Positions 1 through 9,339 are shown, numbered from the stretch's first letter. The stretch: 64,000 bases of DNA from Paracidovorax valerianellae (GCF_900102625.1 NZ_FMZC01000002.1:459990-523989); one strand, 5' to 3'. A program made the numbers and translations. The notes: generated by a model not told the origin, from the letters alone.

Positions 1-96
1 TTTTCTCTTGATCTTCATGCCTCACGGGGCATCCACTGGCGTGCAGCCTGCATGCAGTGAGCACCGCCCTACCGTTTTTGCTTCCAAGGAGCTTTC

Positions 97-579
97 ATGC
101 CCAAGAACCGTACTTCCGCTTTTTCCGTTTCCATCGCCCTGGCCCTTCTGGCCGCCACTGCCGCCCACGCGCAGGTCACCGTGCAGGACGCCTGGGTGCG
201 CGCCTCGGTGCCCAACCAGAAGGCCACGGGCGCGTTCATGCGCCTGAATGCCGCCAAGGACACCCGACTGGTGTCGGTCAGCTCGCCCGCCGCGCCGCTG
301 GCCGAAATCCACGAGATGAAAATGGAAGGCGACGTGATGAAGATGCGCGAGGTTCCTGCGGTCGAGCTGCCGGCCGGCAAGGCCGTGGAACTCAAGCCCG
401 GTGGCTACCACGTGATGTTGATGGACTTGCCCAAGCCCGTGAAGGAAGGCGACACGGTGCCGATCACGCTGGTGTTCGAAGGCAAGGACGGCAAGCGTGA
501 GTCGATGGAAGTGAAGGCCCAGGCGCGCGGCGTCAGCGCCAGCCAGGCACCGGCCGGCCACGGCGACCACAAGCATTGA
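97..579 (+). CDS. Periplasmic copper chaperone, PCu(A)C family
   Basis: Encodes 160 residues. An N-terminal signal peptide with a hydrophobic core ends near AHAQ (about residue 26), so the product is exported. The rest matches the PCu(A)C (DUF461) fold: a His-Glu-Met-Lys-Met segment in the middle and a later His-x-Met (YHVMLM) give the family's H/M copper(I) ligands. Such proteins hand Cu(I) to the CuA site of cytochrome oxidase, usually with a Sco partner. A good AAGGAG ribosome site lies 7 bases before the ATG. The His-rich C-terminus (GHGDHKH) is a probable additional metal-binding tail. Any upstream partner gene lies outside the window. Confidence 0.9.
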   Translation: MPKNRTSAFSVSIALALLAATAAHAQVTVQDAWVRASVPNQKATGAFMRLNAAKDTRLVSVSSPAAPLAEIHEMKMEGDVMKMREVPAVELPAGKAVELKPGGYHVMLMDLPKPVKEGDTVPITLVFEGKDGKRESMEVKAQARGVSASQAPAGHGDHKH

Positions 580-696
580 GCCTGCATTCGGTCAGCGCAG
601 GCTTCGAAGCACTGTGCTGACCAGCCGCACCGCCGCCGTGCCCCCGCCCGGCCATGCGGGATCTGGCCCTCGCGGGCCGGCACAATACCGCGCTCC

Positions 697-1626
697 ATGC
701 CGCTTCACCGCCTGCCCGCCCTCTTGCGCCTCTCCCTCATCGACCGACCGTGTGCATCGCTGTGCCTGCTGCTCTGGCTGCTGGCAGGGGCTGCGCAGGC
801 CGGCATCCGCATCGCCGACGACCGCCAGCAGACGGTGGAGTTGCCACGGCCAGCGATGCGCATCGTCTCGCTGCAACCCTCGCTGACCGAAACACTGTGC
901 GCGCTGGACGCGTGCGATCGCCTCGTCGGGGTGGACCGGCATTCCAACTGGCCGGAATCGGTGCGCCAGTTGCCGCAGGTGGGCAGCCTGGCGGATGCCA
1001 ATGTGGAACGCATCATCGCGTTGCGGCCCGACCTGGTGCTGCTGCGGCCCCGCAACCGCGTGGTCGAGCGGCTGGAAAGCCTGGGCATCAAGGTGCTGGC
1101 GCTGGACGCCAAGACCCACGCCGACATGCGGCGCAACATGGAAGCGGTGGCGCAGGCCATCGGCAAACCCGGCGCAGGCGAGGCGCTCTGGCAGCGCACC
1201 GATGTGCGGCTGAATGCGGCCCGCGCGCGCGTTCCCGCCGCCTGGCAAGGCCGGCGGGTGTACTTCGAGCTGCACGGCGGCTCTGCGGCAGCCAGCGAGG
1301 CTTCTTTCATCGGCGAGACGCTGGCACGGCTGGGGCTGCGCAACGTGGTGCCCGGCAGTCTGGGCGCGTTCCCGAAGCTGGGGCCTGAATACGCGGTGCG
1401 CGCCGAGCCCGATTTGCTCATCACCAACGAAGGCCGGGGCACGCCGCCCATCGCCTCCCGCCCCGGATGGAGCACTATGGGCGCAGTGCAGCGCGGACGG
1501 TTTTGCCGCATCACCGAATCGCATTTCGACGTGATGGTGCGACCCGGCCCGCGCATGGACGAGGCCGCGCAGGAGATTCTGGACTGCCTGGCGTCGGTGG
1601 ACCGCCGCTCGACCGCCCTGCCTTGA
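697..1626 (+). CDS. BtuF-like periplasmic substrate-binding protein (cobalamin/metal-chelate uptake)
   Basis: Encodes 309 residues. A hydrophobic export signal ends near AAQAG (about residue 36). The segment MRIVSLQPSLTETLCAL is the classic start of the helical-backbone metal receptor superfamily (BtuF, FhuD), followed by GVDRHSNWP and RPDLVLL strands and the C-terminal RPGPRMDEA motif typical of BtuF-like proteins. It probably captures a corrinoid or metal chelate for an ABC importer, but no permease or ATPase gene is next to it. It is convergent with the cobalt-insertion operon, which supports a corrinoid-related ligand. The exact ligand cannot be read from the sequence. Confidence 0.8.
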   Translation: MPLHRLPALLRLSLIDRPCASLCLLLWLLAGAAQAGIRIADDRQQTVELPRPAMRIVSLQPSLTETLCALDACDRLVGVDRHSNWPESVRQLPQVGSLADANVERIIALRPDLVLLRPRNRVVERLESLGIKVLALDAKTHADMRRNMEAVAQAIGKPGAGEALWQRTDVRLNAARARVPAAWQGRRVYFELHGGSAAASEASFIGETLARLGLRNVVPGSLGAFPKLGPEYAVRAEPDLLITNEGRGTPPIASRPGWSTMGAVQRGRFCRITESHFDVMVRPGPRMDEAAQEILDCLASVDRRSTALP

Positions 1627-1672
1627 GGGCCAATGGGCGACACGGCACGAACGAGTTGCCTCAGCCCTGTCC

Positions 1673-1702
1673 TCGCATCGCATCGCATCGCATCGCATCG
1701 CA
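1673..1702. repeat. Pentanucleotide tandem repeat (CATCG)n
   Basis: Five exact CATCG units (1676-1700) with a partial unit on each side lie between the convergent btuF-like and bchD-like genes. It is non-coding, directly before the GCTAT/ATAGC element. It has the form expected of slipped-strand variation, but no function is visible. Confidence 0.85.
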
Positions 1703-1703
1703 C

Positions 1704-1726
1704 TTGCTATTAAAAAATATAGCAAT
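1704..1726. repeat. Dispersed GCTAT..ATAGC palindromic repeat, copy 1 (partial)
   Basis: TTGCTATTAAAAAATATAGC followed by AA is an A/T-rich inverted repeat that recurs at several other places in the window. Here it lies in the 177-base gap between two convergent genes. The GCGC-containing half of the longer element is not recognisable at this copy. Confidence 0.65.
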
Positions 1727-1803
1727 CTGCCCTAGTAGGTATTGCACTTCAGGGCAATTCATTGCTGCAACCCTACAGAGATAAGCGGTGGCAGCTCACC
1801 TTT

Positions 1804-2448
1804 TCATAGCGCCTGCGAGGCCGCCCCGTCGCTCACGCTCCAGTACCGCGCTTGCCATTGCCGCGCCAATCGCTCGGCCCGGTGCAGGGCCAGCCGGGCA
1901 GTGTCGAAGTCCACCACGCAGGCGGTGTGGGCCGAAGCCGGCCGCTCGGGCTGCTCGCGTGTGCGGCCATCGGTGAGCAGCCATAGCCAGCCCTGGCGGC
2001 CCCGCGCACCGTCCAGCACCTGGGCCGCGTGCGACACGGCACGGTCCAGCGGGGTTCCCCCACCACCGCCGATGGGCGCCACCCAGCCATCGCTCCAGGC
2101 CGGAGCGCGCTGGGGCGATACGCGCAGTTGCACGCCATCACCGCCGAAGCACAGCAGCGCCACATCGTCGCGCTCGCGGTAAGCCTCCTCCATCAGCGCC
2201 AGCAACACGCCCTTGGCGCGCGCCAGAGCGCCGCTGGCCACCATCGAAGCCGAGCAGTCGAGCACGAAGCAATGCAGCCGCCCGGTGCGGGCCTGCGCAG
2301 TCTGGCGGCGCAGATGGTCGCGCTGCAGCACGGTGGCCGCACCACGGGCAATGAAGGTGCGCGGCCAGTCCCACGCGCCGGGCTGGTCGCCACGCGGGTC
2401 AGGCTGAGGTGCTTCGTCGCCGCGCCCCCGGTCTCCATCACGTGCCAT
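1804..2448 (-). CDS. VWA-domain protein, BchD/ChlD-like partner of cobalt chelatase
   Basis: Encodes 214 residues from the ATG at 2448, which lies 20 bases after the upstream stop; a GTG at 2517 would overlap the previous gene and is less likely. A von Willebrand A domain with a MIDAS site is clear: DCSAS near residues 64-68, a GGGGTP loop for the Thr ligand and a LTDGRT segment. It lacks the AAA domain of full-length BchD, so it is a short form. With the upstream AAA protein it probably drives ATP-dependent cobalt insertion by CobN, in place of CobS/CobT. It is the last gene of the riboswitch-controlled operon. Confidence 0.8.
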   Translation of the reverse strand: MARDGDRGRGDEAPQPDPRGDQPGAWDWPRTFIARGAATVLQRDHLRRQTAQARTGRLHCFVLDCSASMVASGALARAKGVLLALMEEAYRERDDVALLCFGGDGVQLRVSPQRAPAWSDGWVAPIGGGGGTPLDRAVSHAAQVLDGARGRQGWLWLLTDGRTREQPERPASAHTACVVDFDTARLALHRAERLARQWQARYWSVSDGAASQAL

Positions 2449-2468
2449 GGCGCGCGCGGGGTGGGGGC

Positions 2469-3725
2469 TCAGGCTTTTTTTGGTGCAGCGCCCTGCCCGC
2501 TGGCGGGCGCCAGCCACGGGCGCACGGGCTTGAAAGCCTGCGTGCCGACAGGCTCGGGCGGCAGCGCGCCCCAGTCCGACGGGCCGCCGGGTGATCCAGG
2601 GTCGCCGCCGCTGGCAGAGGCGGTTTGCGGCGCCGATGTCTCAGCGTTGGCGTTGGCGTTGGCGTTGGCGTTGGCGTTGGAATCAGCGTCGTTCTTCGGG
2701 CCCGCTGCTTCGCCGGGGCCGCGGCTATCGTTCTGCGGATTTTTCGTGTCCGGAGCTTTTGGCGAGTGGCAGGAAGTGCTGGGAGCGGGCGCCACAGCGG
2801 TCTCGCTGCCCGGGCGGCGGCGGTGCACCAGCACCAGTTCCGCCACTTGGTCCACATGCCCGGGCTGCACCGCGGCAGCGCCTTCCCAGGCGGCCAGCGC
2901 ACGGGCGGCGCGCAGCATCACCAAGTCGGCACGCAGGCCATCGACCTGGGCGGCGATGCAACGCTCGCTGACCGTGGCGAGCACCGCATCCGGCCAGGGC
3001 AGCGCACCGGGCTGGGCTATGCGCTCCCGCGCGGTGCGAAGGCGCTGCGCCAGGTCGGCCTGCGCCCCGGCAAACCGCTCGCGAAAGGCGGGCGGGTCCA
3101 GATCGAACGCCAGGCGCGACCGCACGATGGCCTGGCGCTCGGCGGCATCCGCCACGTTGCACAGGCGCACGCAAAGGCCCATGCGGTCCAGCAACTGGGG
3201 GCGCAGCGCGCCCTCCTCCGGGTTCATGGTGCCCACCAGCACGAAGCGGGCGGCATGGCGGTGCGAGATACCGTCGCGCTCCACGGCGTTCACACCGCTG
3301 GCAGCGGCGTCCAGCAGCGCGTCGACCAGCGCGTCGGGCAGCAGATTGATCTCGTCCACATACAGCACGCCACCATGAGCGCGTGCCAGCAAGCCCGGCG
3401 CGAATGCGACCGTGTTCCCGGCCATCGCCTGCCCCAGGTCCAGCGTGCCGACCAGATGTTCCAGCGAGGCGCCCAGCGGCAAGGTGACGAAGGGCGCGCC
3501 CTCGATCAGTTCGGCCAGCGCCCGGGCAGCCGTGGATTTGGCGGTGCCGCGCGGGCCCTCGACGAGCACGCCGCCCAGCGCCGGATCGATGGCGGCCAGC
3601 AACAAGGCCTGCACCAGCAGCGGTTGGCCCGCGATGGCGGAAAAAGGAAACAGCGCGGGCAACGGTACAGGCGATGGCACGTTGTGGGCTGGCGTACCGG
3701 CGTTCAGCGGGGGAAGCGAGGTCAT
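2469..3725 (-). CDS. AAA+ ATPase, BchI/ChlI-like chelatase subunit
   Basis: Encodes 418 residues. The start overlaps the cobN stop by 4 bases (ATGA), indicating translational coupling. A magnesium-chelatase-type AAA+ module is visible: GPRGTAKST Walker A (residues 57-65), GVLYVDEINLL Walker B (119-129) and a sensor-like VGTMNPEEG. The C-terminal 80 or so residues are low-complexity, including six Asn-Ala dipeptides encoded by a hexanucleotide repeat. It should supply ATPase energy for CobN. BchI/BchD-like partners replace CobS/CobT in many beta- and gammaproteobacteria. Confidence 0.85.
   Translation of the reverse strand: MTSLPPLNAGTPAHNVPSPVPLPALFPFSAIAGQPLLVQALLLAAIDPALGGVLVEGPRGTAKSTAARALAELIEGAPFVTLPLGASLEHLVGTLDLGQAMAGNTVAFAPGLLARAHGGVLYVDEINLLPDALVDALLDAAASGVNAVERDGISHRHAARFVLVGTMNPEEGALRPQLLDRMGLCVRLCNVADAAERQAIVRSRLAFDLDPPAFRERFAGAQADLAQRLRTARERIAQPGALPWPDAVLATVSERCIAAQVDGLRADLVMLRAARALAAWEGAAAVQPGHVDQVAELVLVHRRRPGSETAVAPAPSTSCHSPKAPDTKNPQNDSRGPGEAAGPKNDADSNANANANANANAETSAPQTASASGGDPGSPGGPSDWGALPPEPVGTQAFKPVRPWLAPASGQGAAPKKA
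2645..2680. repeat. Hexanucleotide repeat (CGTTGG)6 inside the bchI-like gene
   Basis: Six exact CGTTGG units (plus-strand reading) encode alternating Asn-Ala in the C-terminal linker of the AAA+ ATPase. The unit is a multiple of three, so changes in copy number would alter linker length without shifting the frame. Confidence 0.9.
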
Positions 3726-6700
3726 CCGCGCAGTCCTTCCATGTGGTTTTCGTGATCGAGCAGCAGGTCTTCGAGCGCCTGTTGGTAGGGGCCCGGGTAT
3801 TGCCACAGGCCGCGCTGCATCGCCTCCAGCAAGCGTTCGAGCATGTCGCGCAGGGCTGCGGGATTGTGGTCGCGCACGAAGTCGCGCGTGCCGGCGTCCA
3901 GCACGTAGGCGTCGGCCACCAGCGTGTAGTGGTGGTCGCTCACTTGGCGCGTGGTGGCGTCGAAGCCGAACAGGTAGTCCACTGTGGCCGCCATCTCGAA
4001 AGCCCCCTTGTAGCCGTGGCGCTTGGCACCATCGATCCACTTGGGGTTGGTGACGCGGGCGCGCACCACGCGGCCGATCTCTTCCTTGAGGGTGCGAATG
4101 CGGGGCGCCTGCGGATTGGCATGGTCGCCGTGGTACATCGCGGGTTGGCGGCCCGACAGGTGCCGCACGGCAGCGGCCATGCCGCCCTGGAACTGGTAGT
4201 AATCGCTGGAGTCGAGCAGGTCGTGCTCGCGGCTGTCCTGGTTCTGCGCGACCACGTCCAGCCCCTGGAGCCGTCGTGCGAGCGCTTCGCCCGCCGGCTC
4301 GCCGGCAGCCTCCTGGCCATAGGCATGCGCGCTCCAGCCGACATAGGCGCGGGCCAGGTCGCCATCGTCCTGCCAGTCGCCGGACTGGAACAGGCCGTTC
4401 AGCCCCGACCCGTAATGGCCGGGCGGTGCGCCGAACACGCGCCAACCGGCCTGGCGGCGCGCGGCGGCGGCCTCTACGCCCTGTTGCTGCAGCGCGGCGC
4501 ATTCTTCAAGGATGCGGGCGCGGATGGGGTTCTCTTCGGCGTCCTCGGCCTCCAGCTCGGCCACGGCCTGCACGGCCGCGTCGAACATCTGCACCGTGCC
4601 CGGAAACGCATCGCGGAAGAAGCCCGAAATGCGCAGGGTGACGTCGATGCGGGGCCGGCCCAGCCCCACGCGCGGCACCACCTCGAAATCGACCACGCGC
4701 TGGCTGCCCGGCGCCCAGCGCGGCCGCACGCCGATCAGCGCGAACGCCTGGGCGATATCGTCGCCACCGGTGCGCATGGTGGCCGTGCCCCAGACCGACA
4801 GGCCCAGCGTGCGCGGGTACTCGCCATGCTCTTGCAGGTAGCGCTCCAGAATGCGCTGGGCAGATTGCTGGCCCAGCTCCCAGGCCGTGCGCGTGGGGAT
4901 GGCCCGCGTGTCCAGCGTGTAGAAGTTGCGGCCGGTGGGCAGCACGTCGGGCCGCCCGCGCGAAGGCGATCCGCTCGGCCCCGGCGGCACGAACAGGCCG
5001 CGCAAGCCACGCAACAACTGCTCCAGCTCTTGCCCACCACAAGCGTCCAGCGCAGCGGCCAGCGTGCCCTGTACGCGCTCCAGGACGGCCCACGTTCTCG
5101 GCAAGTCGGCGGCCGGCGTGCCGACGCCCTCCAGCAGTTGCAGGGCCAGCAGCTCCAGCCGCTCGCGGGTGTCGCCGTGATGCCGCCAGGGGTCGCCGCT
5201 CACGCCTTGCAGCGCGGCGGGTCGGGGGCCTTGCCAGGGCTGGGCGGTGTCGATCTGCAGCGGATCGAAGGGCTCGCCCGGCAGCAGGTCATCGGCCAGG
5301 GCCTGCAGCAATCCCGCTTGTGCGCCCTGCCCGTCGCCGGAAGGGTAGCGGGCCAGGGCCAGCAAGGTATCGCGCCGCTGGCGCCCGGTGGGCGAGGCAC
5401 CGAAGACATGCAGGCCATCGCGGATCTGCGTTTCCTTGAGCTCGCACAGGTAGGCGTCGATGCGCGTGAGGATGGCATCGTCGTCCTGCGCGCCGCCCGC
5501 CAGCGCGGCCAGGTCCAGCTCTTCGAGCAGGTGCTGTCGGCGCACTGCCTCCAGGATCTGCCGGCGCAGCAGCGTGGCACGGCGTGCATCCACGAGCAGT
5601 GCGTCGTAATACTCGTCCACCAGCCGCTCCAGGTCCTGCATCGGGCCATGGTTTTCAGCGCGGGTGAGCGGCGGCATGAGGTGGTCAATGATCACCGCCT
5701 GGCTGCGGCGCTTGGCCTGGGCGCCCTCGCCCGGATCGTTCACGATGAACGGATACAGGTGTGGCATCGGCCCCAGGATCGCGTCGGGCCAGCATGCCTG
5801 CGACAGCGCCAGGCTCTTGCCCGGCAGCCATTCGAGGTTGCCGTGCTTGCCCACATGCACGATGGCATCGATGGCGAACACGTCGCGCAGCCAGAAGTAA
5901 AACGCCAGATAGCCATGCGGCGGCACCAGTTCGGCGTCGTGGTAGCTCGCATAGTCCTGTGCGCCGGCGGTGGACTGCTCCTGCGATCCCGCCGCATTGG
6001 CGCGCGCGGGCTGAATGCCGACGAACACCTTCCCCAGCCGCAAGCCGGCGATCATGAACCGGCCCTGGCGCAGCAGCGGATCGGCTTCGGGCGCACCCCA
6101 GCGCGTGTGGATGGCGTCGGCCATGCCGGCGGGCAGCGCCGCCAGCCGCGCAAGGTAATCCGACAGCGCATAGCTCTGCCATGCAGGCCGCAACGGCCAC
6201 TGCGCGGGATCGTTGGCAATGCCCTGCTGCAAAACCTGCATGAGCGCATCGCCATCGGGCGGCAGCGAAGCGGGATCGCCAAGCGCATAGCCCTCGGCAT
6301 GCATTCGCCGCAGGATGCCGATGACCGAGGCGGGCGTGTCCAGGCCCACGCCACTGCCCAACCGGCCCTCGCTGCCGGGGTAGTTGGCGAGGACGAGTGC
6401 AATGCGTTTTTCCCCGGCCGGCAGGCTGCGCAAACGGCACCAGCGCTGGGCCAGTGCCGCAACGAAATCCACCCTGTCGGGCTCGGGCTGATACGCCACC
6501 ACATCGGTCTGCGTGAAGGCACAGCGGTGCGAAAGTCCTTTGAAACTGATGGCGCGCGTAACGATGCGCCCGTCCATCTCGGGCAGCACCACCTGCATGG
6601 CGATGTCGCGCGGGCGCAGGCCCTGGCTGTCCGCCCACCAGTCCTCGCGATTGCCGCCGCTGGCGATGACCTGCAGCACCGGCGCATCGCCCGCCAGCGC

Positions 6701-7567
6701 AGCCCCCTCCTCCAGCGCGGCGAATGCCGTGGTGTTCAACACCAGTTGAACGGCGTGCTGACCGCACAGCGCCTGCAGGGTCGACAGGCACAGCGGGTCC
6801 TTGAGCGAATCGAGCGCGACCGGCAAAGGGTTCAGCCCATGGCGAACCAGCGAGAGCGCCAGCGCATCGAACGCCGCGGTGTTGCCCGCCATGAGGTGCG
6901 AGCGGTAGAAGACGAGCGCCACCACCGGCGCGCCTGGCACCCAGGCGGCGCAGAGCTCGTCGATGCCCGGCACCGTGTGCCCGGCCGGCCGCGAAGCCGC
7001 CAGCGCTGGCGGCACATGCACCGCGGCCTGCGGCAAGCTGCGCGGTGGCAGCGGTGCATGGCCATGGCCCAGCCCGTGAAACGCGACGGCCCGCAGGAAC
7101 TGCAGCGCATTGCCAGCACCGCCCGCACGCAGGTACTGCCACAGCAAATGGCACACCGATGGGGCCAGCGTGCTGCGCTCGACGAGGTGCGGGTCTTCCT
7201 GCAGGTCGCCCGAGAACATGGCCAGGCGCTGGCCCTGGCGGCGCGCGAGCGCACCGATCTGCTGAATGCCGTAGGGCCACGCGGATTCGGACCCCAGATG
7301 GTCGAGCACCACCACCTGCGCATGGCGCAGCACCTCGTCCAGGTAAAGGTCCAACGAGGCGGGCTGGCGCAGATAGAGCAGATTGGCTAGCCGCACGGTG
7401 GGAAAGCCCGGCTGTGTGCGCGCCAGTTCGGCACAGGCGGCCGACAGCAGCGAGAGCGTGGTATCGGCCGAACTCAGGATGACGATCTCGGCCGGCGTCT
7501 GGTCCAGGCGGGTGACGATGGTTTCGTCTTCGACGAAACCGCCGGGGCGGGTGCTGAGCAGATGCAT
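3722..7567 (-). CDS. cobN: Cobaltochelatase large subunit CobN
   Basis: Encodes 1281 residues, the usual length for CobN. It inserts Co2+ into hydrogenobyrinic acid a,c-diamide in the aerobic cobalamin pathway. Family landmarks include the N-terminal TRPGGFVEDE segment, ADTTLS, the central HVGKHGNLEWLPGK segment with conserved histidines, a NGLFQSG-type region and the C-terminal NPKWIDGAKRHGYKGAFE block. It lies 21 bases after cobW and overlaps the bchI-like gene by 4 bases, so the four genes form one operon. No frameshift is apparent. Confidence 0.95.
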   Translation of the reverse strand: MHLLSTRPGGFVEDETIVTRLDQTPAEIVILSSADTTLSLLSAACAELARTQPGFPTVRLANLLYLRQPASLDLYLDEVLRHAQVVVLDHLGSESAWPYGIQQIGALARRQGQRLAMFSGDLQEDPHLVERSTLAPSVCHLLWQYLRAGGAGNALQFLRAVAFHGLGHGHAPLPPRSLPQAAVHVPPALAASRPAGHTVPGIDELCAAWVPGAPVVALVFYRSHLMAGNTAAFDALALSLVRHGLNPLPVALDSLKDPLCLSTLQALCGQHAVQLVLNTTAFAALEEGAALAGDAPVLQVIASGGNREDWWADSQGLRPRDIAMQVVLPEMDGRIVTRAISFKGLSHRCAFTQTDVVAYQPEPDRVDFVAALAQRWCRLRSLPAGEKRIALVLANYPGSEGRLGSGVGLDTPASVIGILRRMHAEGYALGDPASLPPDGDALMQVLQQGIANDPAQWPLRPAWQSYALSDYLARLAALPAGMADAIHTRWGAPEADPLLRQGRFMIAGLRLGKVFVGIQPARANAAGSQEQSTAGAQDYASYHDAELVPPHGYLAFYFWLRDVFAIDAIVHVGKHGNLEWLPGKSLALSQACWPDAILGPMPHLYPFIVNDPGEGAQAKRRSQAVIIDHLMPPLTRAENHGPMQDLERLVDEYYDALLVDARRATLLRRQILEAVRRQHLLEELDLAALAGGAQDDDAILTRIDAYLCELKETQIRDGLHVFGASPTGRQRRDTLLALARYPSGDGQGAQAGLLQALADDLLPGEPFDPLQIDTAQPWQGPRPAALQGVSGDPWRHHGDTRERLELLALQLLEGVGTPAADLPRTWAVLERVQGTLAAALDACGGQELEQLLRGLRGLFVPPGPSGSPSRGRPDVLPTGRNFYTLDTRAIPTRTAWELGQQSAQRILERYLQEHGEYPRTLGLSVWGTATMRTGGDDIAQAFALIGVRPRWAPGSQRVVDFEVVPRVGLGRPRIDVTLRISGFFRDAFPGTVQMFDAAVQAVAELEAEDAEENPIRARILEECAALQQQGVEAAAARRQAGWRVFGAPPGHYGSGLNGLFQSGDWQDDGDLARAYVGWSAHAYGQEAAGEPAGEALARRLQGLDVVAQNQDSREHDLLDSSDYYQFQGGMAAAVRHLSGRQPAMYHGDHANPQAPRIRTLKEEIGRVVRARVTNPKWIDGAKRHGYKGAFEMAATVDYLFGFDATTRQVSDHHYTLVADAYVLDAGTRDFVRDHNPAALRDMLERLLEAMQRGLWQYPGPYQQALEDLLLDHENHMEGLRG

Positions 7568-7588
7568 GGCGTCAGGCCGGCCCGGCCG

Positions 7589-8638
7589 TCAAGCCGCCAC
7601 GCCCTCGAGCCCGGCGCGCAGTACCTCCGCATCCAAATCCTGGCCGATGAAGACGAGGCGCGTGCTTCGGTCTTCCCCCTCGCGCCAGGCGCGGTCGAAG
7701 TGGTGGTCGAAGCGCCGCCCCACACCCTGCAGCAGCCAGCGCATCGGCTTGCCGGGAATGGCCGCAAAACCCTTCACGCGCAGGATGGCGTGCCGCTCCA
7801 CCAAGCCCGCCAGGGCCGCGAGCAGGCGTTCGCGGTCCACGGCCGGCAGGTCGATCACGTGCGCATCGAACTCGTCGTGATCGTGGTCCTCTTCATGGTC
7901 GTGGTGGCTCTGGCGCTGGTCGATCGTGGCTTCCGACGCCTTCGACAGGCCCAGCAACACATCGAGCGGCAAGCGGCCCTGCTCGGCCTGGACGATCTTC
8001 ACGGACGAAGGAATCTCTTCACGCACCAACGCTTGCACACGGGCCAGCGCATCGGCATTCACCAGATCGGTTTTGTTGAGCACGACCAGATCGGCGGCGG
8101 ACAACTGGTCTTCGAACAATTCGTGCAGCGGCGATTCGTGGTCGAGGTTGGGGTCCGCGCGGCGCAGGTCGTCCACAGCCTGGGGGTTGGCCGCGAACTG
8201 GCCACTGGCGGCTGCGGGTGTGTCCACCACCGTCACGACCGCATCGACGGTGAACACGTTGGCGATCTCCGGCCACTGAAAGGCCTGCACCAGCGGCTTG
8301 GGCAGCGCCAGGCCCGAGGTCTCGATGAGCACCGCGTCGATCTGGTCACGCCGCTCGGCGAGCAGCTTCATCACCGGAAAGAACTCTTCCTGCACGGTGC
8401 AGCACATGCATCCGTTGGCCAGTTCATACAGCGCGCCTTCGCGCTCGTTGCCCGATTCGTCGCAGCCGATGCCGCAGCCTTTGAGGATTTCGCCATCGAT
8501 ACCGAGTTCACCGAACTCGTTGACGATCACGGCAATGCGACGGCCGTCGGCGTTGTCCAGGATGTGGCTCAGCAGCGTGGTCTTGCCGCTCCCGAGGAAG
8601 CCGGTGACGATGGTGGCGGGGATTTTTGGCGTTTGCAT
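7589..8638 (-). CDS. cobW: CobW-type GTP-dependent metallochaperone
   Basis: Encodes 349 residues from the ATG at 8638; an in-frame TTG at 8653 is an alternative. This is a COG0523 G3E GTPase: GFLGSGKTT P-loop (13-21), the metal-binding GCMCC motif (76-80), an ETSG switch and NKTD guanine specificity. A His/Asp-rich loop (HHDHEEDHDHDEF) separates it from the C-terminal CobW domain. It probably loads Co2+ for CobN. As first gene downstream of the cobalamin riboswitch, it should be repressed when cobalamin is abundant. Confidence 0.92.
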   Translation of the reverse strand: MQTPKIPATIVTGFLGSGKTTLLSHILDNADGRRIAVIVNEFGELGIDGEILKGCGIGCDESGNEREGALYELANGCMCCTVQEEFFPVMKLLAERRDQIDAVLIETSGLALPKPLVQAFQWPEIANVFTVDAVVTVVDTPAAASGQFAANPQAVDDLRRADPNLDHESPLHELFEDQLSAADLVVLNKTDLVNADALARVQALVREEIPSSVKIVQAEQGRLPLDVLLGLSKASEATIDQRQSHHDHEEDHDHDEFDAHVIDLPAVDRERLLAALAGLVERHAILRVKGFAAIPGKPMRWLLQGVGRRFDHHFDRAWREGEDRSTRLVFIGQDLDAEVLRAGLEGVAA

Positions 8639-8897
8639 GGAGGGTTCTTTCAACGGAGCGGTCCGACGGGATCTCGGCGATCGACGATGTTTGGCGGGTT
8701 GGACGCGGGGTCAGATGGCGCGGCAGCCGCACACGATCGGCTGGCCTCCTGTCGAAAAAAGTCGGGTGGCGTGCAGGGCCGATGTCGCGCCCGCTGAAGC
8801 GTTGAAGAATGCATGTGTTGTCCAGGCTGCCCCGCTCTCCCGCAAGGCGTTCCATAAAACACGCCACGGGCGGTGCCCGCAGCGTCCGGCGCGATGC

Positions 8898-9136
8898 AGA
8901 AGGCCGGTATCCGGGCTTGCGGACCGCCATCGAGCACAAATGCCCTTGGTGACGAAACCCTCGGCCTTCCCACGCTGTCATGCGCAGTGGCCGCCGGCGC
9001 GATGCGCGTCGGCACGAGGGTCTCTGATCCGCTGACCGTTGCGGGGGCAGCGCAGGATTTGTGGCAGCGCCAGAGCGACGCATGCACGCACCTGCTTCCC
9101 GTTGAACCCCAGACCTTGCAGCCTGTGGGCACCTTC
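8898..9136 (-). ncRNA. Cobalamin (adenosylcobalamin-type) riboswitch
   Basis: On the minus strand the conserved blocks occur in order: GGTGCC (from 9133), GGGAAGCAGGTG (9100 to 9089), CTGCCCCCGCAACGG (9050 to 9036), the B12 box GCCACTG (8991 to 8985), then GGGAAGG and GCCCGGATACCGGCC (8916 to 8902). This is the canonical cobalamin-element architecture. It lies about 260 bases upstream of cobW and points to it, so the cobW-cobN-bchI-bchD operon should be shut down by cobalamin. Edges are approximate. Confidence 0.93.
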
Positions 9137-9339
9137 TCACCGAGGAGGACCGCTGCGCGTTGCGCCTTGCAGTTCTCCCGGCGGGATTATCCGGGATCGG
9201 CCTGCGCGTCCCCGACCGGACACCCTTGCGGCGCGACCAAGCCTTTTCGATGCGAGCTGGCCGATAATCGCGCGCACGTACCTGCCGGCGGCGGGTACGT
9301 GTTCGTTTCCGCCTGCCTGCCGTCCCCCACGAAAAACCC

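Noticed and set aside
1673-1702. Tandem CATCG units as a possible CRISPR or phase-variable coding repeat
   Set aside because: The unit is 5 bases with no spacers and no reading frame spans it.
3674-7390. Long open frame on the plus strand opposite cobN (over 1200 codons)
   Set aside because: Typical GC-rich antisense shadow; the minus-strand CobN has all family motifs and the opposite frame has no recognisable domain.
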